Of a stretch of DNA of 23,767 nt, positions 15,674 to 23,310 are shown in pieces. How positions within the stretch are numbered: the stretch's first letter is position 1; each line of letters starts with the position of its first letter. The stretch spans positions 1-23,767 of the forward strand of contig JAFAGU010000144.1 of NCBI GenBank assembly GCA_019237595.1, given 5' to 3'. This DNA is from Betaproteobacteria bacterium (GTDB lineage: Bacteria > Pseudomonadota > Gammaproteobacteria > Burkholderiales > SG8-39). The translations under genes and the position numbers were made by a program. The notes beneath the pieces were generated by a model. That model saw only the letters and a program-made list of their open reading frames with translations, was not told where the DNA came from and did not search any database.

Positions 15674-18502
15674 ATGATGAAAGAGTTCTTCGACAACTCC
15701 TACCTCTTCGGCGGCAACGCGCCGTTCATCGAGGACCTCTACGAGAAGTACCTCGTGAACCCCGCTTCGGTGCCCGACGAGTGGCGCGAGTACTTCGACC
15801 GCATGCAGGTGCTGCCGGGAAGCGCCACCAAGGACGTAGCCCGTGCGCCGGTGGAGGAATCGTTCGTGCAGCGCGCGAAAAAGGGCGAGTTCTCCGCGCA
15901 GCGCACGCTTGCCGCCGAGCCGGTCACTTCCGAGCGCCTGCAGGTGGCGGCGCTGCTCCTCGTCACGGCCTATCGAATTTCGGGATCGAGATGGGCGACC
16001 GTCGATCCGCTGAAGCGGATGCCGCGCCCGCCGCAGCCGGAGCTCGAGCCTGCCTTCTACGACCTGGCCGAGGCGGACCTCGACCAGATGGTGAACTCCG
16101 GCTCCTATGTCGGACTGGACCGCGTCACGCTGAGGACGCTCATCCAGGCGCTGCGCGACACCTACTGCCGCAATATCGGCTTCGAGTATATGTTCATCTC
16201 GGACCGGACGCAGCGCCAGTGGATCCAGGAGCGCATCGAGCCGACGCGGGGCACGGCACAGCTCTCCGCCGAGCAGAAGAAGCGCCTGCTCCAGAAGCTC
16301 ACCGAGGCGGAGCACCTCGAGCGCTATCTCCATACGCGGTATGTCGGACAGAAGCGCTTTTCGCTGGAAGGCGGCGAGAGCCTCATCCCGTGCATCGACG
16401 AGATCATCCAGCGCTCCGGTGCAAATGGCGTCCAGGAGATGGTGATCGGAATGGCGCACCGCGGGCGGCTCAACGTGCTCGTGAACGTGCTCGGCAAGAT
16501 GCCGCAGGATCTCTTCCTCGAGTTCGAGGGCAAGCACGCGCATGAGCTGCCCTCCGGCGATGTCAAGTACCACAACGGGTTCTCCTCCGACCTTTCGACG
16601 GCCGGCGGGCCGATGCACGTGTCGCTCGCCTTCAACCCTTCGCACCTCGAGATCGTGAATCCCGTCGTGGAGGGCTCGGTTCGAGCCCGGCAGCGGCGGC
16701 GCGACGACAAGACCGGCGACCAGGTCGTGCCCGTGCTCGTGCACGGCGACGCAGCCTTTGCAGGGCAGGGCGTCGTCATGGAAACGCTGAATCTCTCCGG
16801 GACGCGCGGGTATGGCACGGGCGGCACGGTCCACATCATCGTCAACAACCAGATCGGATTCACCACGTCCGATCCGCGCGACGCGCGCTCGACTACCTAC
16901 TGCACCGACGTCGCGAAGATGGTCGAAGCGCCGATCTTCCACGTGAACGGCGACGATCCCGAGGCGGTGCTTTTCGTCACGCAGCTCGCGGTCGATTTCC
17001 GCAAGACCTTCCACAAGGACGTGGTCGTCGACATCGTCTGCTTCCGCAAGCTCGGCCACAACGAGCAGGACGAGCCGGCGGTGACGCAGCCCCTCATGTA
17101 CAAGAAGATCGGCCAGCACCCGGGCACCAGGAAGCTCTACGCTGACAAGCTCATTGCCCAAAAGATTATCGAAGAAGGGGAACCGGAAAACTTCATCAAG
17201 CACTATCGGGATACGCTCGACGCAGGCAAGGAAACCGTCAGCCCGGTGCTCTCGAACTTCAAGAGCAAGTTCGCCGTGGACTGGGCGCCGTTCCTCAATT
17301 CCAAATGGACGGACCATGCGGATACGCACCTTCCGCTCGACGAGCTGAGGAGGCTCTCCGATCGCATCACGTCGCTCCCCGAGGGATTCAAGCTCCATCC
17401 GACGGTGGCCCGCGTGATCGAGAGCCGCAAGCAGATGGCCGCCGGCAAGCTGCCCGTCGACTGGGGCATGGCGGAGACGCTGGCGTACGCCTCGCTCCTT
17501 TCCAACGGCTACGACGTTCGCCTGTCGGGACAGGATTCGGGGCGCGGCACTTTCGCCCACCGCCACGCCGTGCTCCACGACCAGGATCGCGAGCGCTGGG
17601 ACCAGGGAAGCTACACGCCGCTGCAGCACGTCTCCAAGGACCAGGGCGACTTCGTCGTCATCGATTCGGTCCTTTCCGAGGAGGCAGTGCTCGGCTTCGA
17701 GTACGGCTTCTCCAGCGCCGAGCCGAACGCGCTCGTCATCTGGGAGGCTCAGTTCGGCGATTTCGCGAACGGCGCGCAGGTCGTGATGGACCAGTTCATC
17801 AGCTCCGGCGAGACGAAGTGGGGCCGGGTCTGCGGCCTGGTGCAGTTCCTGCCGCACGGCTACGAAGGCCAGGGCCCCGAGCATTCGTCGGCGCGGCTCG
17901 AGCGCTATCTCCAGCTCTGCGCCGAGCACAACATGCAGGTGTGCGTGCCGAGCAACGCCGCGCAGATCTTCCACCTGCTTCGCAGGCAGATGCTGCGGCC
18001 GTTCCGCAAGCCGCTCGTCGTCATGACGCCGAAGTCGCTGCTGCGCAAGAAGGAAGCTTCCTGCCCGATCGAGGAGCTCGCGAAAGGGTCCTTCCAGACG
18101 GTGATCCCGGACACCATGACCGTCCCGGAGAAAGAGGTGAAGCGGGTCGTCGCGTGCTGCGGCAAGGTGTACTACGACCTCGTCTTCAAGCGCACGGAGC
18201 TGCAGCGCAGCGACACGGCGATCATCCGCGTCGAGCAGCTCTACCCGTTTCCGCACAAGCAGTTCCAGGCCGAGGTGCGCAAGTACCCGAACGCTTCCGA
18301 GGTGGTCTGGTGCCAGGAGGAGCCGCAGAACCAGGGTGCCTGGTACCAGGTCGGGCACTATCTGCGCGAGAACATGCGCGAAGACCAGAAGCTTTACTAT
18401 TCGGGGCGCCCGGCTTCGGCGGCTTCTGCCGGCGGCTACATGGCGCGGCACAACGAAAGGCAGAAAACGCTCGTCGAGCAGGCCTTCGGAAAATTCAAGT
18501 AG
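15674..18502 (+). CDS. sucA: 2-oxoglutarate dehydrogenase E1 component
   Basis: This 942-residue thiamine-diphosphate enzyme is close to the 933 residues of E. coli SucA. It decarboxylates 2-oxoglutarate and transfers the succinyl group to the lipoyl arm of SucB. The N-terminal anchor FDNSYLFGGNAPFIEDLYEKYL matches the family, and the double ATG (15674 and 15677) is common. HRGRLNVLVNVLGK, the cofactor region GDAAFAGQGVVMETLNLS through NNQIGFTTS, and the C-terminal QEEPQNQGAWYQV block are all present. AAAGGCGG (15657-15664) is the Shine-Dalgarno. A longer frame from 15539 only re-reads the gltA end. The antisense strand carries a long open frame here, which is composition only. A 90-nt spacer with a hairpin separates it from sucB. 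Confidence 0.97.
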   Translation: MMKEFFDNSYLFGGNAPFIEDLYEKYLVNPASVPDEWREYFDRMQVLPGSATKDVARAPVEESFVQRAKKGEFSAQRTLAAEPVTSERLQVAALLLVTAYRISGSRWATVDPLKRMPRPPQPELEPAFYDLAEADLDQMVNSGSYVGLDRVTLRTLIQALRDTYCRNIGFEYMFISDRTQRQWIQERIEPTRGTAQLSAEQKKRLLQKLTEAEHLERYLHTRYVGQKRFSLEGGESLIPCIDEIIQRSGANGVQEMVIGMAHRGRLNVLVNVLGKMPQDLFLEFEGKHAHELPSGDVKYHNGFSSDLSTAGGPMHVSLAFNPSHLEIVNPVVEGSVRARQRRRDDKTGDQVVPVLVHGDAAFAGQGVVMETLNLSGTRGYGTGGTVHIIVNNQIGFTTSDPRDARSTTYCTDVAKMVEAPIFHVNGDDPEAVLFVTQLAVDFRKTFHKDVVVDIVCFRKLGHNEQDEPAVTQPLMYKKIGQHPGTRKLYADKLIAQKIIEEGEPENFIKHYRDTLDAGKETVSPVLSNFKSKFAVDWAPFLNSKWTDHADTHLPLDELRRLSDRITSLPEGFKLHPTVARVIESRKQMAAGKLPVDWGMAETLAYASLLSNGYDVRLSGQDSGRGTFAHRHAVLHDQDRERWDQGSYTPLQHVSKDQGDFVVIDSVLSEEAVLGFEYGFSSAEPNALVIWEAQFGDFANGAQVVMDQFISSGETKWGRVCGLVQFLPHGYEGQGPEHSSARLERYLQLCAEHNMQVCVPSNAAQIFHLLRRQMLRPFRKPLVVMTPKSLLRKKEASCPIEELAKGSFQTVIPDTMTVPEKEVKRVVACCGKVYYDLVFKRTELQRSDTAIIRVEQLYPFPHKQFQAEVRKYPNASEVVWCQEEPQNQGAWYQVGHYLRENMREDQKLYYSGRPASAASAGGYMARHNERQKTLVEQAFGKFK

Positions 18503-18592
18503 GTTTTTTAACCCGGCGCGTTACGCGCCAGGCCTTCGTCAACCCGGCGGAAGCTCAGCCGAAACCGGGGAAGAGCCTAAACGGGAGATGCG
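18503..18592 (+). repeat. sucA-sucB spacer with hairpin and two pairs of short direct repeats
   Basis: This 90-nt spacer is the longest within the + strand operon. It contains a perfect hairpin GGCGCG-TTA-CGCGCC (18515-18529). It also has two direct-repeat pairs: CAGGCCTTCG at 18479-18488 (in the sucA end) and 18529-18538, and AACCCGGCG at 18510-18518 and 18541-18549. A T6 run precedes the hairpin and none follows it, so it is not a standard terminator. GGGAG (18583-18587) is the sucB Shine-Dalgarno. The hairpin may mark an mRNA processing or stabilising site. Confidence 0.5.
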
Positions 18593-19789
18593 ATGGCGAT
18601 CATCGACGTGAAGGTCCCTCAGCTTTCCGAGTCCGTCTCGGAGGCGACCTTGCTGGACTGGCACAAGAAGGAAGGCGAGGCGGTCCGGCGCGACGAGAAT
18701 CTCATAGACATCGAGACCGACAAGGTCGTGCTCGAGCTTCCCGCTCCAGCCGATGGGGTCTTGATAAAGATTTTGAGAAAAGCGAAAGACGCCGTCGGTT
18801 CCGGCGACGTCATCGCGCAGATCGACACTGAAGCGAAGGCCGGCGCGCCTTCGCCTTCGGTTTCTCAACCGAAAGATTCGTCTCAAGAGAAGAAAGCGAC
18901 CGCGGCCGCCGTGATGCCCGCCGCACAGAAGATCGCGGCAGAGAAGGGTATCGACCCATCGAAGATCCAGGGCACCGGCAAGGACGGCCGGGTTACGAAG
19001 GGCGATGTCCTCGGAAAGAAGCCCGAAGCGCCGCGAGCACCGCTCCCCCAGGCTATGCCGCCCATCAACGTCGACCAGCTGACCAAGGGCCGGCCCGAGC
19101 AGCGCGTGCCGATGTCGCGCCTTCGCCAGCGCGTCGCCGAGCGGCTCGTCATGGCCCAGGCCACCGCCGCCATCCTCACGACCTTCAACGAGGTGAACAT
19201 GGCGCCGGTCATGGAGATGCGCAAGAAGTACCAGGAGCGCTTCGAGAAGGAGCACGGCACGCGCCTGGGCTTCATGTCGTTCTTCGTCAAGGCTGCGGTG
19301 CATGCGCTGAAGCGCTTTCCGGTCGTCAACGCCTCGATCGACGGCAATGACATCGTCTATCACGGCTACTTCGACATCGGCGTGGCGGTGGGCAGCCCCC
19401 GGGGGCTCGTCGTCCCCATCCTGCGCGACGCGGACCGGATGAGCTTTGCCGAGATCGAGAAGACCATCGGCGATTTCGGCAAGCGCGCCCAGGACGGCAA
19501 GCTCGGCATCGAGGAGCTCACCGGCGGGACGTTCTCCATCTCGAACGGCGGCGTCTTCGGCTCGATGCTCTCCACCCCGATCCTCAACCCGCCGCAATCC
19601 GCCATCCTCGGCGTGCACGCGACGAAGGACCGAGCGGTCGTCGAGAACGGCCAGGTGGTGGTGCGGCCCATGAACTACCTCGCGCTCTCGTACGACCACA
19701 GGATCATCGACGGACGAGAAGCCGTTTTATTTCTAGTGAGCATCAAGGAAGCATTGGAGGATCCGGCTCGCCTCATCCTGGAGATCTGA
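18593..19789 (+). CDS. sucB: Dihydrolipoyllysine succinyltransferase (2-OGDH E2)
   Basis: This 398-residue core subunit of the 2-oxoglutarate dehydrogenase complex has one lipoyl domain (about 2-76) with lipoyl Lys44 in IETDKVVLE. A short Ala/Pro/Ser linker follows, then the peripheral subunit-binding domain (MPAAQKIAAEKGIDPSKIQGTG, about 107-140). The catalytic domain runs from about 165 to the end, with His369 and Asp373 in YDHRIIDG. The single lipoyl domain is usual for SucB. It passes succinyl groups to CoA and is reoxidised by the dihydrolipoamide dehydrogenase encoded 1 nt downstream. Confidence 0.97.
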   Translation: MAIIDVKVPQLSESVSEATLLDWHKKEGEAVRRDENLIDIETDKVVLELPAPADGVLIKILRKAKDAVGSGDVIAQIDTEAKAGAPSPSVSQPKDSSQEKKATAAAVMPAAQKIAAEKGIDPSKIQGTGKDGRVTKGDVLGKKPEAPRAPLPQAMPPINVDQLTKGRPEQRVPMSRLRQRVAERLVMAQATAAILTTFNEVNMAPVMEMRKKYQERFEKEHGTRLGFMSFFVKAAVHALKRFPVVNASIDGNDIVYHGYFDIGVAVGSPRGLVVPILRDADRMSFAEIEKTIGDFGKRAQDGKLGIEELTGGTFSISNGGVFGSMLSTPILNPPQSAILGVHATKDRAVVENGQVVVRPMNYLALSYDHRIIDGREAVLFLVSIKEALEDPARLILEI

Positions 19790-19790
19790 C

Positions 19791-21194
19791 GTGGACTCCT
19801 TCGATGTCGTGGTGATCGGCGGCGGCCCCGGCGGCTACATCGCCGCCATCCGCGCGGCGCAGCTCGGCCTTAAGACGGCGTGCATCGACGAATGGAAGGG
19901 CGCGGACGGCAGGCCCGCGCTCGGGGGCACCTGCACGAACGTCGGCTGCATTCCGTCGAAGGCGCTCCTCCAGTCCTCGGAAAACTTCGAGCTTGCCGGG
20001 CACGGGTTTGCCGAGCACGGGATCAAGGTGAAGGGGCTCGAGCTCGACCTGAGGCAGATGCTCTCGCGCAAGGACAAGGTCGTGAAAGCGAGCAACGACG
20101 GCGTCCTCTATCTCTTCAAGAAGAACAAGGTCGCCTTCTTCCACGGCCGGGGCAGTTTTGGGAAATCACCCTCTGAAGTAACGGCGGGCGGGGAGACCCT
20201 CAATGCAAAAAACATCATCGTGGCCACGGGCTCCAGCGCGAGGGCGCTGCCCGGCGCGCCCTTCGACGAAAAACTGATCCTCAGCAACGCCGGCGCATTG
20301 GCGATGCTGGACGTGCCGAAGCGCCTGGGAATCATCGGCGCGGGCGTGATTGGCCTGGAAATGGGAAGCGTGTGGCGCCGTTTAGGCGCTCAAGTGACGA
20401 TCCTGGAGGCGCTTCCGGCTTTCCTTGGAGCTGCGGACGAAGCGCTCGCCAAGGAGGCGGCCAAGGTCTTCGCCAAGCAAGGCCTCCAGATTGAGCTGGG
20501 CGTGAAGATCGCGAAAGTCGAATCAAAGAAAACCGTTAAGGTTCAATATGCTGCGGCCGATAGCTCAAGTCGGTCCGCAGAGTTCGACAAGCTCATCGTA
20601 TCCATCGGGCGCGTGCCGAATACCGAAGGCCTGAATGCTGCCGGCGTGGGCCTCAAGCTCGACGAGCGGGGCTTCATCGCCGTGGACGGCGACTGCCGGA
20701 CGAGCTTGCCGAACGTCTGGGCGATCGGCGACGTGGTGCGCGGCCCGATGCTCGCCCACAAGGCCGAGGAGGAGGGGGTCGCCGTGGCCGAGCGCATCGC
20801 CGGGCAGAAGCCGCACGTGGACTTCAACCTCGTGCCCTGGGTCATCTACACGACGCCCGAAATCGCCTGGGTCGGGAAGACCGAGCAACAGGTCAAGGCG
20901 GAAGGCACGGACTACCGCACCGGCACGTTCCCTTTCATGGCAAACGCCAGGGCGAGGGCGCTCGGCGACACGACCGGCTTCGTGAAATTCATCTCGAGAA
21001 AAGACACCGACGAAATCCTCGGCGTGCACATCGTCGGTCCCTACGCGGGAGAGCTGATCGCCGAGGCGGCGGTCGCAATGGCCTTCCGCGCCTCGAGCGA
21101 GGACATCGGCATGATCTGCCACGCCCATCCGTCGCTTTCGGAGGCGATGAAGGACGCGGCCCTTGCAGTGGACAAGCGCGCCCTGAACATTTGA
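19791..21194 (+). CDS. lpdA: Dihydrolipoamide dehydrogenase (E3)
   Basis: This 467-residue flavoprotein reoxidises the dihydrolipoyl arm and makes NADH. The FAD fold VVVIGGGPGGYIAAIRAAQLG opens the protein. The redox disulfide is Cys48/Cys53 in GGTCTNVGCIPSK, the NAD fold is LGIIGAGVIGLEMGSVWRRLG, and the catalytic base is His446 in HAHPSLSEAMKDA. The start is GTG 19791, 1 nt after the sucB stop, with GGAG 7 nt upstream. The arrangement (GGAG, TGA, C, GTG) is like the sdhD/sdhA junction. The E. coli-type insertion KGADGRPALGG before the disulfide is seen in 2-oxoglutarate complex E3s. Codon use dips in G/C near 20150-20220 and 20520-20580 without breaking the frame. Confidence 0.96.
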   Translation: MDSFDVVVIGGGPGGYIAAIRAAQLGLKTACIDEWKGADGRPALGGTCTNVGCIPSKALLQSSENFELAGHGFAEHGIKVKGLELDLRQMLSRKDKVVKASNDGVLYLFKKNKVAFFHGRGSFGKSPSEVTAGGETLNAKNIIVATGSSARALPGAPFDEKLILSNAGALAMLDVPKRLGIIGAGVIGLEMGSVWRRLGAQVTILEALPAFLGAADEALAKEAAKVFAKQGLQIELGVKIAKVESKKTVKVQYAAADSSSRSAEFDKLIVSIGRVPNTEGLNAAGVGLKLDERGFIAVDGDCRTSLPNVWAIGDVVRGPMLAHKAEEEGVAVAERIAGQKPHVDFNLVPWVIYTTPEIAWVGKTEQQVKAEGTDYRTGTFPFMANARARALGDTTGFVKFISRKDTDEILGVHIVGPYAGELIAEAAVAMAFRASSEDIGMICHAHPSLSEAMKDAALAVDKRALNI

Positions 21195-22339
21195 TGGCGC
21201 CTGGCCAGCCGCCGGACGTCCGCACCCTCTACCAGGAGCACCTCGCCCGGCGCGGCTTCGTCGCCGACCCCTCGCAGGAGCGCGCCGTCGAGCGCCTGCA
21301 GCGCCTGTACGAGGAATGGACGCAATACAAGAAGAAGCGTGCGAACGCGGTCGCGCGGCTGCTGGTGCACCCGCCGCTGCCCAAAGGGGTCTACCTGTGG
21401 GGGCCGGTGGGCCGGGGAAAGAGCTTCCTCATGGACAGCTTCTTCCTCGTGGTGCCGGTGGTGCGAAAGCGCCGCGTGCATTTCCACCACTTCATGCGCG
21501 AGATCCACCGCGAGCTCGACGCGCTCAAGGGCGCCGAGGATCCGCTCGCCGAGGCTGCGGAGCGGACCGCCCGCCGCTACCGCCTCGTGTGCTTCGACGA
21601 ATTCCACGTCTCGGACATCGCCGATGCCATGATCCTGGGCCGCTTCCTCGAGCAGGCCATGGACCGGGGCGTGGAATTCGTGATGACTTCCAACTATCCG
21701 CCCGACGAGCTCTATCCGAACGGTCTGCAGCGCGATCGCTTCCTGCCGGCCATCCGCCTGCTCAAGGAGCGGCTCGACGTGGTCGAGGTGGACAACGGGA
21801 CGGACTATCGCCGGCTCAAGATGGAGCGGCTCAAGGTCTATCACGTCGGCCCGGGCGGCGACGACGTGTTAAACGGCATTTTCGAGCAGCTCAAGGACGT
21901 GGAGGAGGAGCGCCATCCGCTCGACGTGGAAGGCCGCGAGATTCCCTACCGCAAGCGCGCCGGGGGCCTCGTCTGGTTCGATTTCGCGGCGCTCTGCGGC
22001 GGCCCTCGCTCCTATGCCGACTACGTCGATCTTGCGCGGCGCTTTCACACGGTGATCCTCTCCGGGCTGCCGAGGCTCGAACCAAAGGATGCCGACGCGG
22101 CCCGGCGCTTCACTTGGCTGGTCGATGTGTTTTACGATGACCGGGTCAAGCTGGTCGTTTCGGCCGAGGCCCCGCCAGAGGGCCTGTTCCCCGCGGGGGA
22201 CAACAGCGCCGAATTCCAGCGCACGGTGAGCCGCCTGCACGAGATGCAGTCGGCCGCCTACCTGAGAAGCGAACGGAGGAGACGCGGTGGACAGGACGCC
22301 GGAGAGGTTCAGGGCCTTCAGGCTCACGGAGGCCGATAA
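21194..22339 (+). CDS. zapE: ZapE/AFG1-family ATPase (cell division protein ZapE)
   Basis: This 381-residue P-loop ATPase has Walker A GPVGRGKS (Lys76) and Walker B LVCFDEFH (Asp135, Glu136). The AFG1 family signatures FHHFMREIHREL, TSNYPPDELYPNGLQRDRFLP and FDFAALCGGPRSYADY are also present. Bacterial ZapE binds FtsZ and affects ring stability; the mitochondrial relative AFG1/LACE1 acts in respiratory-complex quality control. The latter may be why the gene travels with sdh/suc genes, though that is inference. The ATG shares one base with the lpdA stop (TGATG). The last 17 or so codons overlap the next gene by 53 nt, giving an Arg/Gly-rich tail after the conserved end (RLHEMQSAAYL). Confidence 0.92.
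   Translation: MAPGQPPDVRTLYQEHLARRGFVADPSQERAVERLQRLYEEWTQYKKKRANAVARLLVHPPLPKGVYLWGPVGRGKSFLMDSFFLVVPVVRKRRVHFHHFMREIHRELDALKGAEDPLAEAAERTARRYRLVCFDEFHVSDIADAMILGRFLEQAMDRGVEFVMTSNYPPDELYPNGLQRDRFLPAIRLLKERLDVVEVDNGTDYRRLKMERLKVYHVGPGGDDVLNGIFEQLKDVEEERHPLDVEGREIPYRKRAGGLVWFDFAALCGGPRSYADYVDLARRFHTVILSGLPRLEPKDADAARRFTWLVDVFYDDRVKLVVSAEAPPEGLFPAGDNSAEFQRTVSRLHEMQSAAYLRSERRRRGGQDAGEVQGLQAHGGR
22275..22280 (+). promoter_or_regulatory. Shine-Dalgarno that decides the acuI-like start
   Basis: GGAGGA lies 6 nt upstream of GTG 22287, inside the 3' end of zapE. It supports the GTG start despite the 53-nt gene overlap. Confidence 0.7.
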
Positions 22340-23294
22340 GAAGATCCGCGCCGAGTTCGTCGAGATGGGCCTCGACGGGCTCGATCCGGGCGAAGTGACG
22401 GTGCGGGTCGCGTATTCCGACGTCAACTACAAGGACGCGCTCGCGGCGACCGGGAAGGGCCGGATCCTGCGCCGGACCTCGTGCGTGGGCGGGATCGATT
22501 TCTCCGGCACCGTCGTTTCATCGACCGACGGGCGGTTTGCGAAGGGCGATGCCGTCCTCGGCGTCGGCTTCGACCTCGGGGTCTCCCACCACGGCGGCTA
22601 TGCCGAATATGCTCGCGTGCCGGCGGACTGGCTCGTCAAGCTGCCGCCGGGCATGACGCTCTGGGATGCGATGGCGTTCGGCACCGCAGGCTTCACCGCC
22701 GGAATCGCCATCGTTCGAATGGAGCAGAACGGCCTGAAACCGGCGAACGGGCCGGTGGTGGTGAGCGGGGCGACCGGCGGCGTCGGCGCCATCGCGATCT
22801 CGTCCCTCGCGAATCTCGGCTACCACGTGGTGGCGCTCACCGGGAAGGCTGCCGAGGCGCAGTGGCTGAAGGGCATCGGCGCCGCAGAGGTCAAGCTCAG
22901 GAACGAGATCGACTTCACGAAGATCAAGCCGCTGGACAAGGCGACGTGGGCGGGCGCCGTCGACAACCTGGGCGGCGACGTTCTCGCCTGGATGGCGAGC
23001 ACGATGAAGGTGAACGGCGTCATCGCGTCCATCGGCCTCGCCGCGAACCATACGCTCAATACCACCGTGATGCCCTTCATCCTGCGAGGCGCGTCGCTTC
23101 TCGGCATCAACTCCACCGATTCCCCTTCGCCGGAGCTGCGCCTCGAGGTCTGGCGGCGCCTTGCCTCGGACCTGAGGCCGAAGAAGCTGAAGGAGATGGT
23201 CGAGACCATTCCGTTCGACCGGCTTCCAAGCGTCTTCGACCGCTTCATCCATTCGCAGGTGCGCGGGCGAATCGTCGTGGACCTGGCGGGCTGA
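22287..23294 (+). CDS. acuI: Acrylyl-CoA reductase (AcuI)-like NADPH-dependent MDR oxidoreductase, YhdH/YhfP family
   Basis: This 335-residue medium-chain reductase lacks the catalytic zinc ligands of alcohol dehydrogenases. RVAYSDVNYKDALAATGKG and CVGGIDFSGTVV near the N-terminus, and the nucleotide loop VVSGATGGVGAIAISSLANLG, are the YhdH/YhfP/AcuI signatures. The late LLGINSTDSP and RGRIVVDLAG blocks agree. AcuI enzymes reduce acryloyl-CoA to propionyl-CoA with NADPH, a detoxifying step in 3-hydroxypropionate or DMSP breakdown. Propionyl-CoA is the entry to the methylcitrate genes on the opposite strand. A general quinone/enone reductase role is the alternative, since the YhdH and AcuI subgroups cannot be separated with certainty by eye. 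The GTG start has a strong Shine-Dalgarno within zapE. Confidence 0.82.
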   Translation: MDRTPERFRAFRLTEADKKIRAEFVEMGLDGLDPGEVTVRVAYSDVNYKDALAATGKGRILRRTSCVGGIDFSGTVVSSTDGRFAKGDAVLGVGFDLGVSHHGGYAEYARVPADWLVKLPPGMTLWDAMAFGTAGFTAGIAIVRMEQNGLKPANGPVVVSGATGGVGAIAISSLANLGYHVVALTGKAAEAQWLKGIGAAEVKLRNEIDFTKIKPLDKATWAGAVDNLGGDVLAWMASTMKVNGVIASIGLAANHTLNTTVMPFILRGASLLGINSTDSPSPELRLEVWRRLASDLRPKKLKEMVETIPFDRLPSVFDRFIHSQVRGRIVVDLAG

Positions 23295-23310
23295 CGAGGC
23301 GCGCGCACCC

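Noticed and set aside
15638..18451. Open frame of 937 codons on the - strand opposite sucA
   Set aside because: It mirrors sucA, whose motifs are clear. Arg/Leu/Val/Glu/His-rich translation is what high G+C third positions give on the antisense strand, and I see no recognisable domain or ribosome-binding site.
18501..18529. T6 run plus hairpin after sucA considered as an intrinsic terminator
   Set aside because: The T run comes before the hairpin on the + strand, and no stable stem precedes it. On the - strand the hairpin is followed by A residues, not U. The order is wrong for a terminator in either direction.
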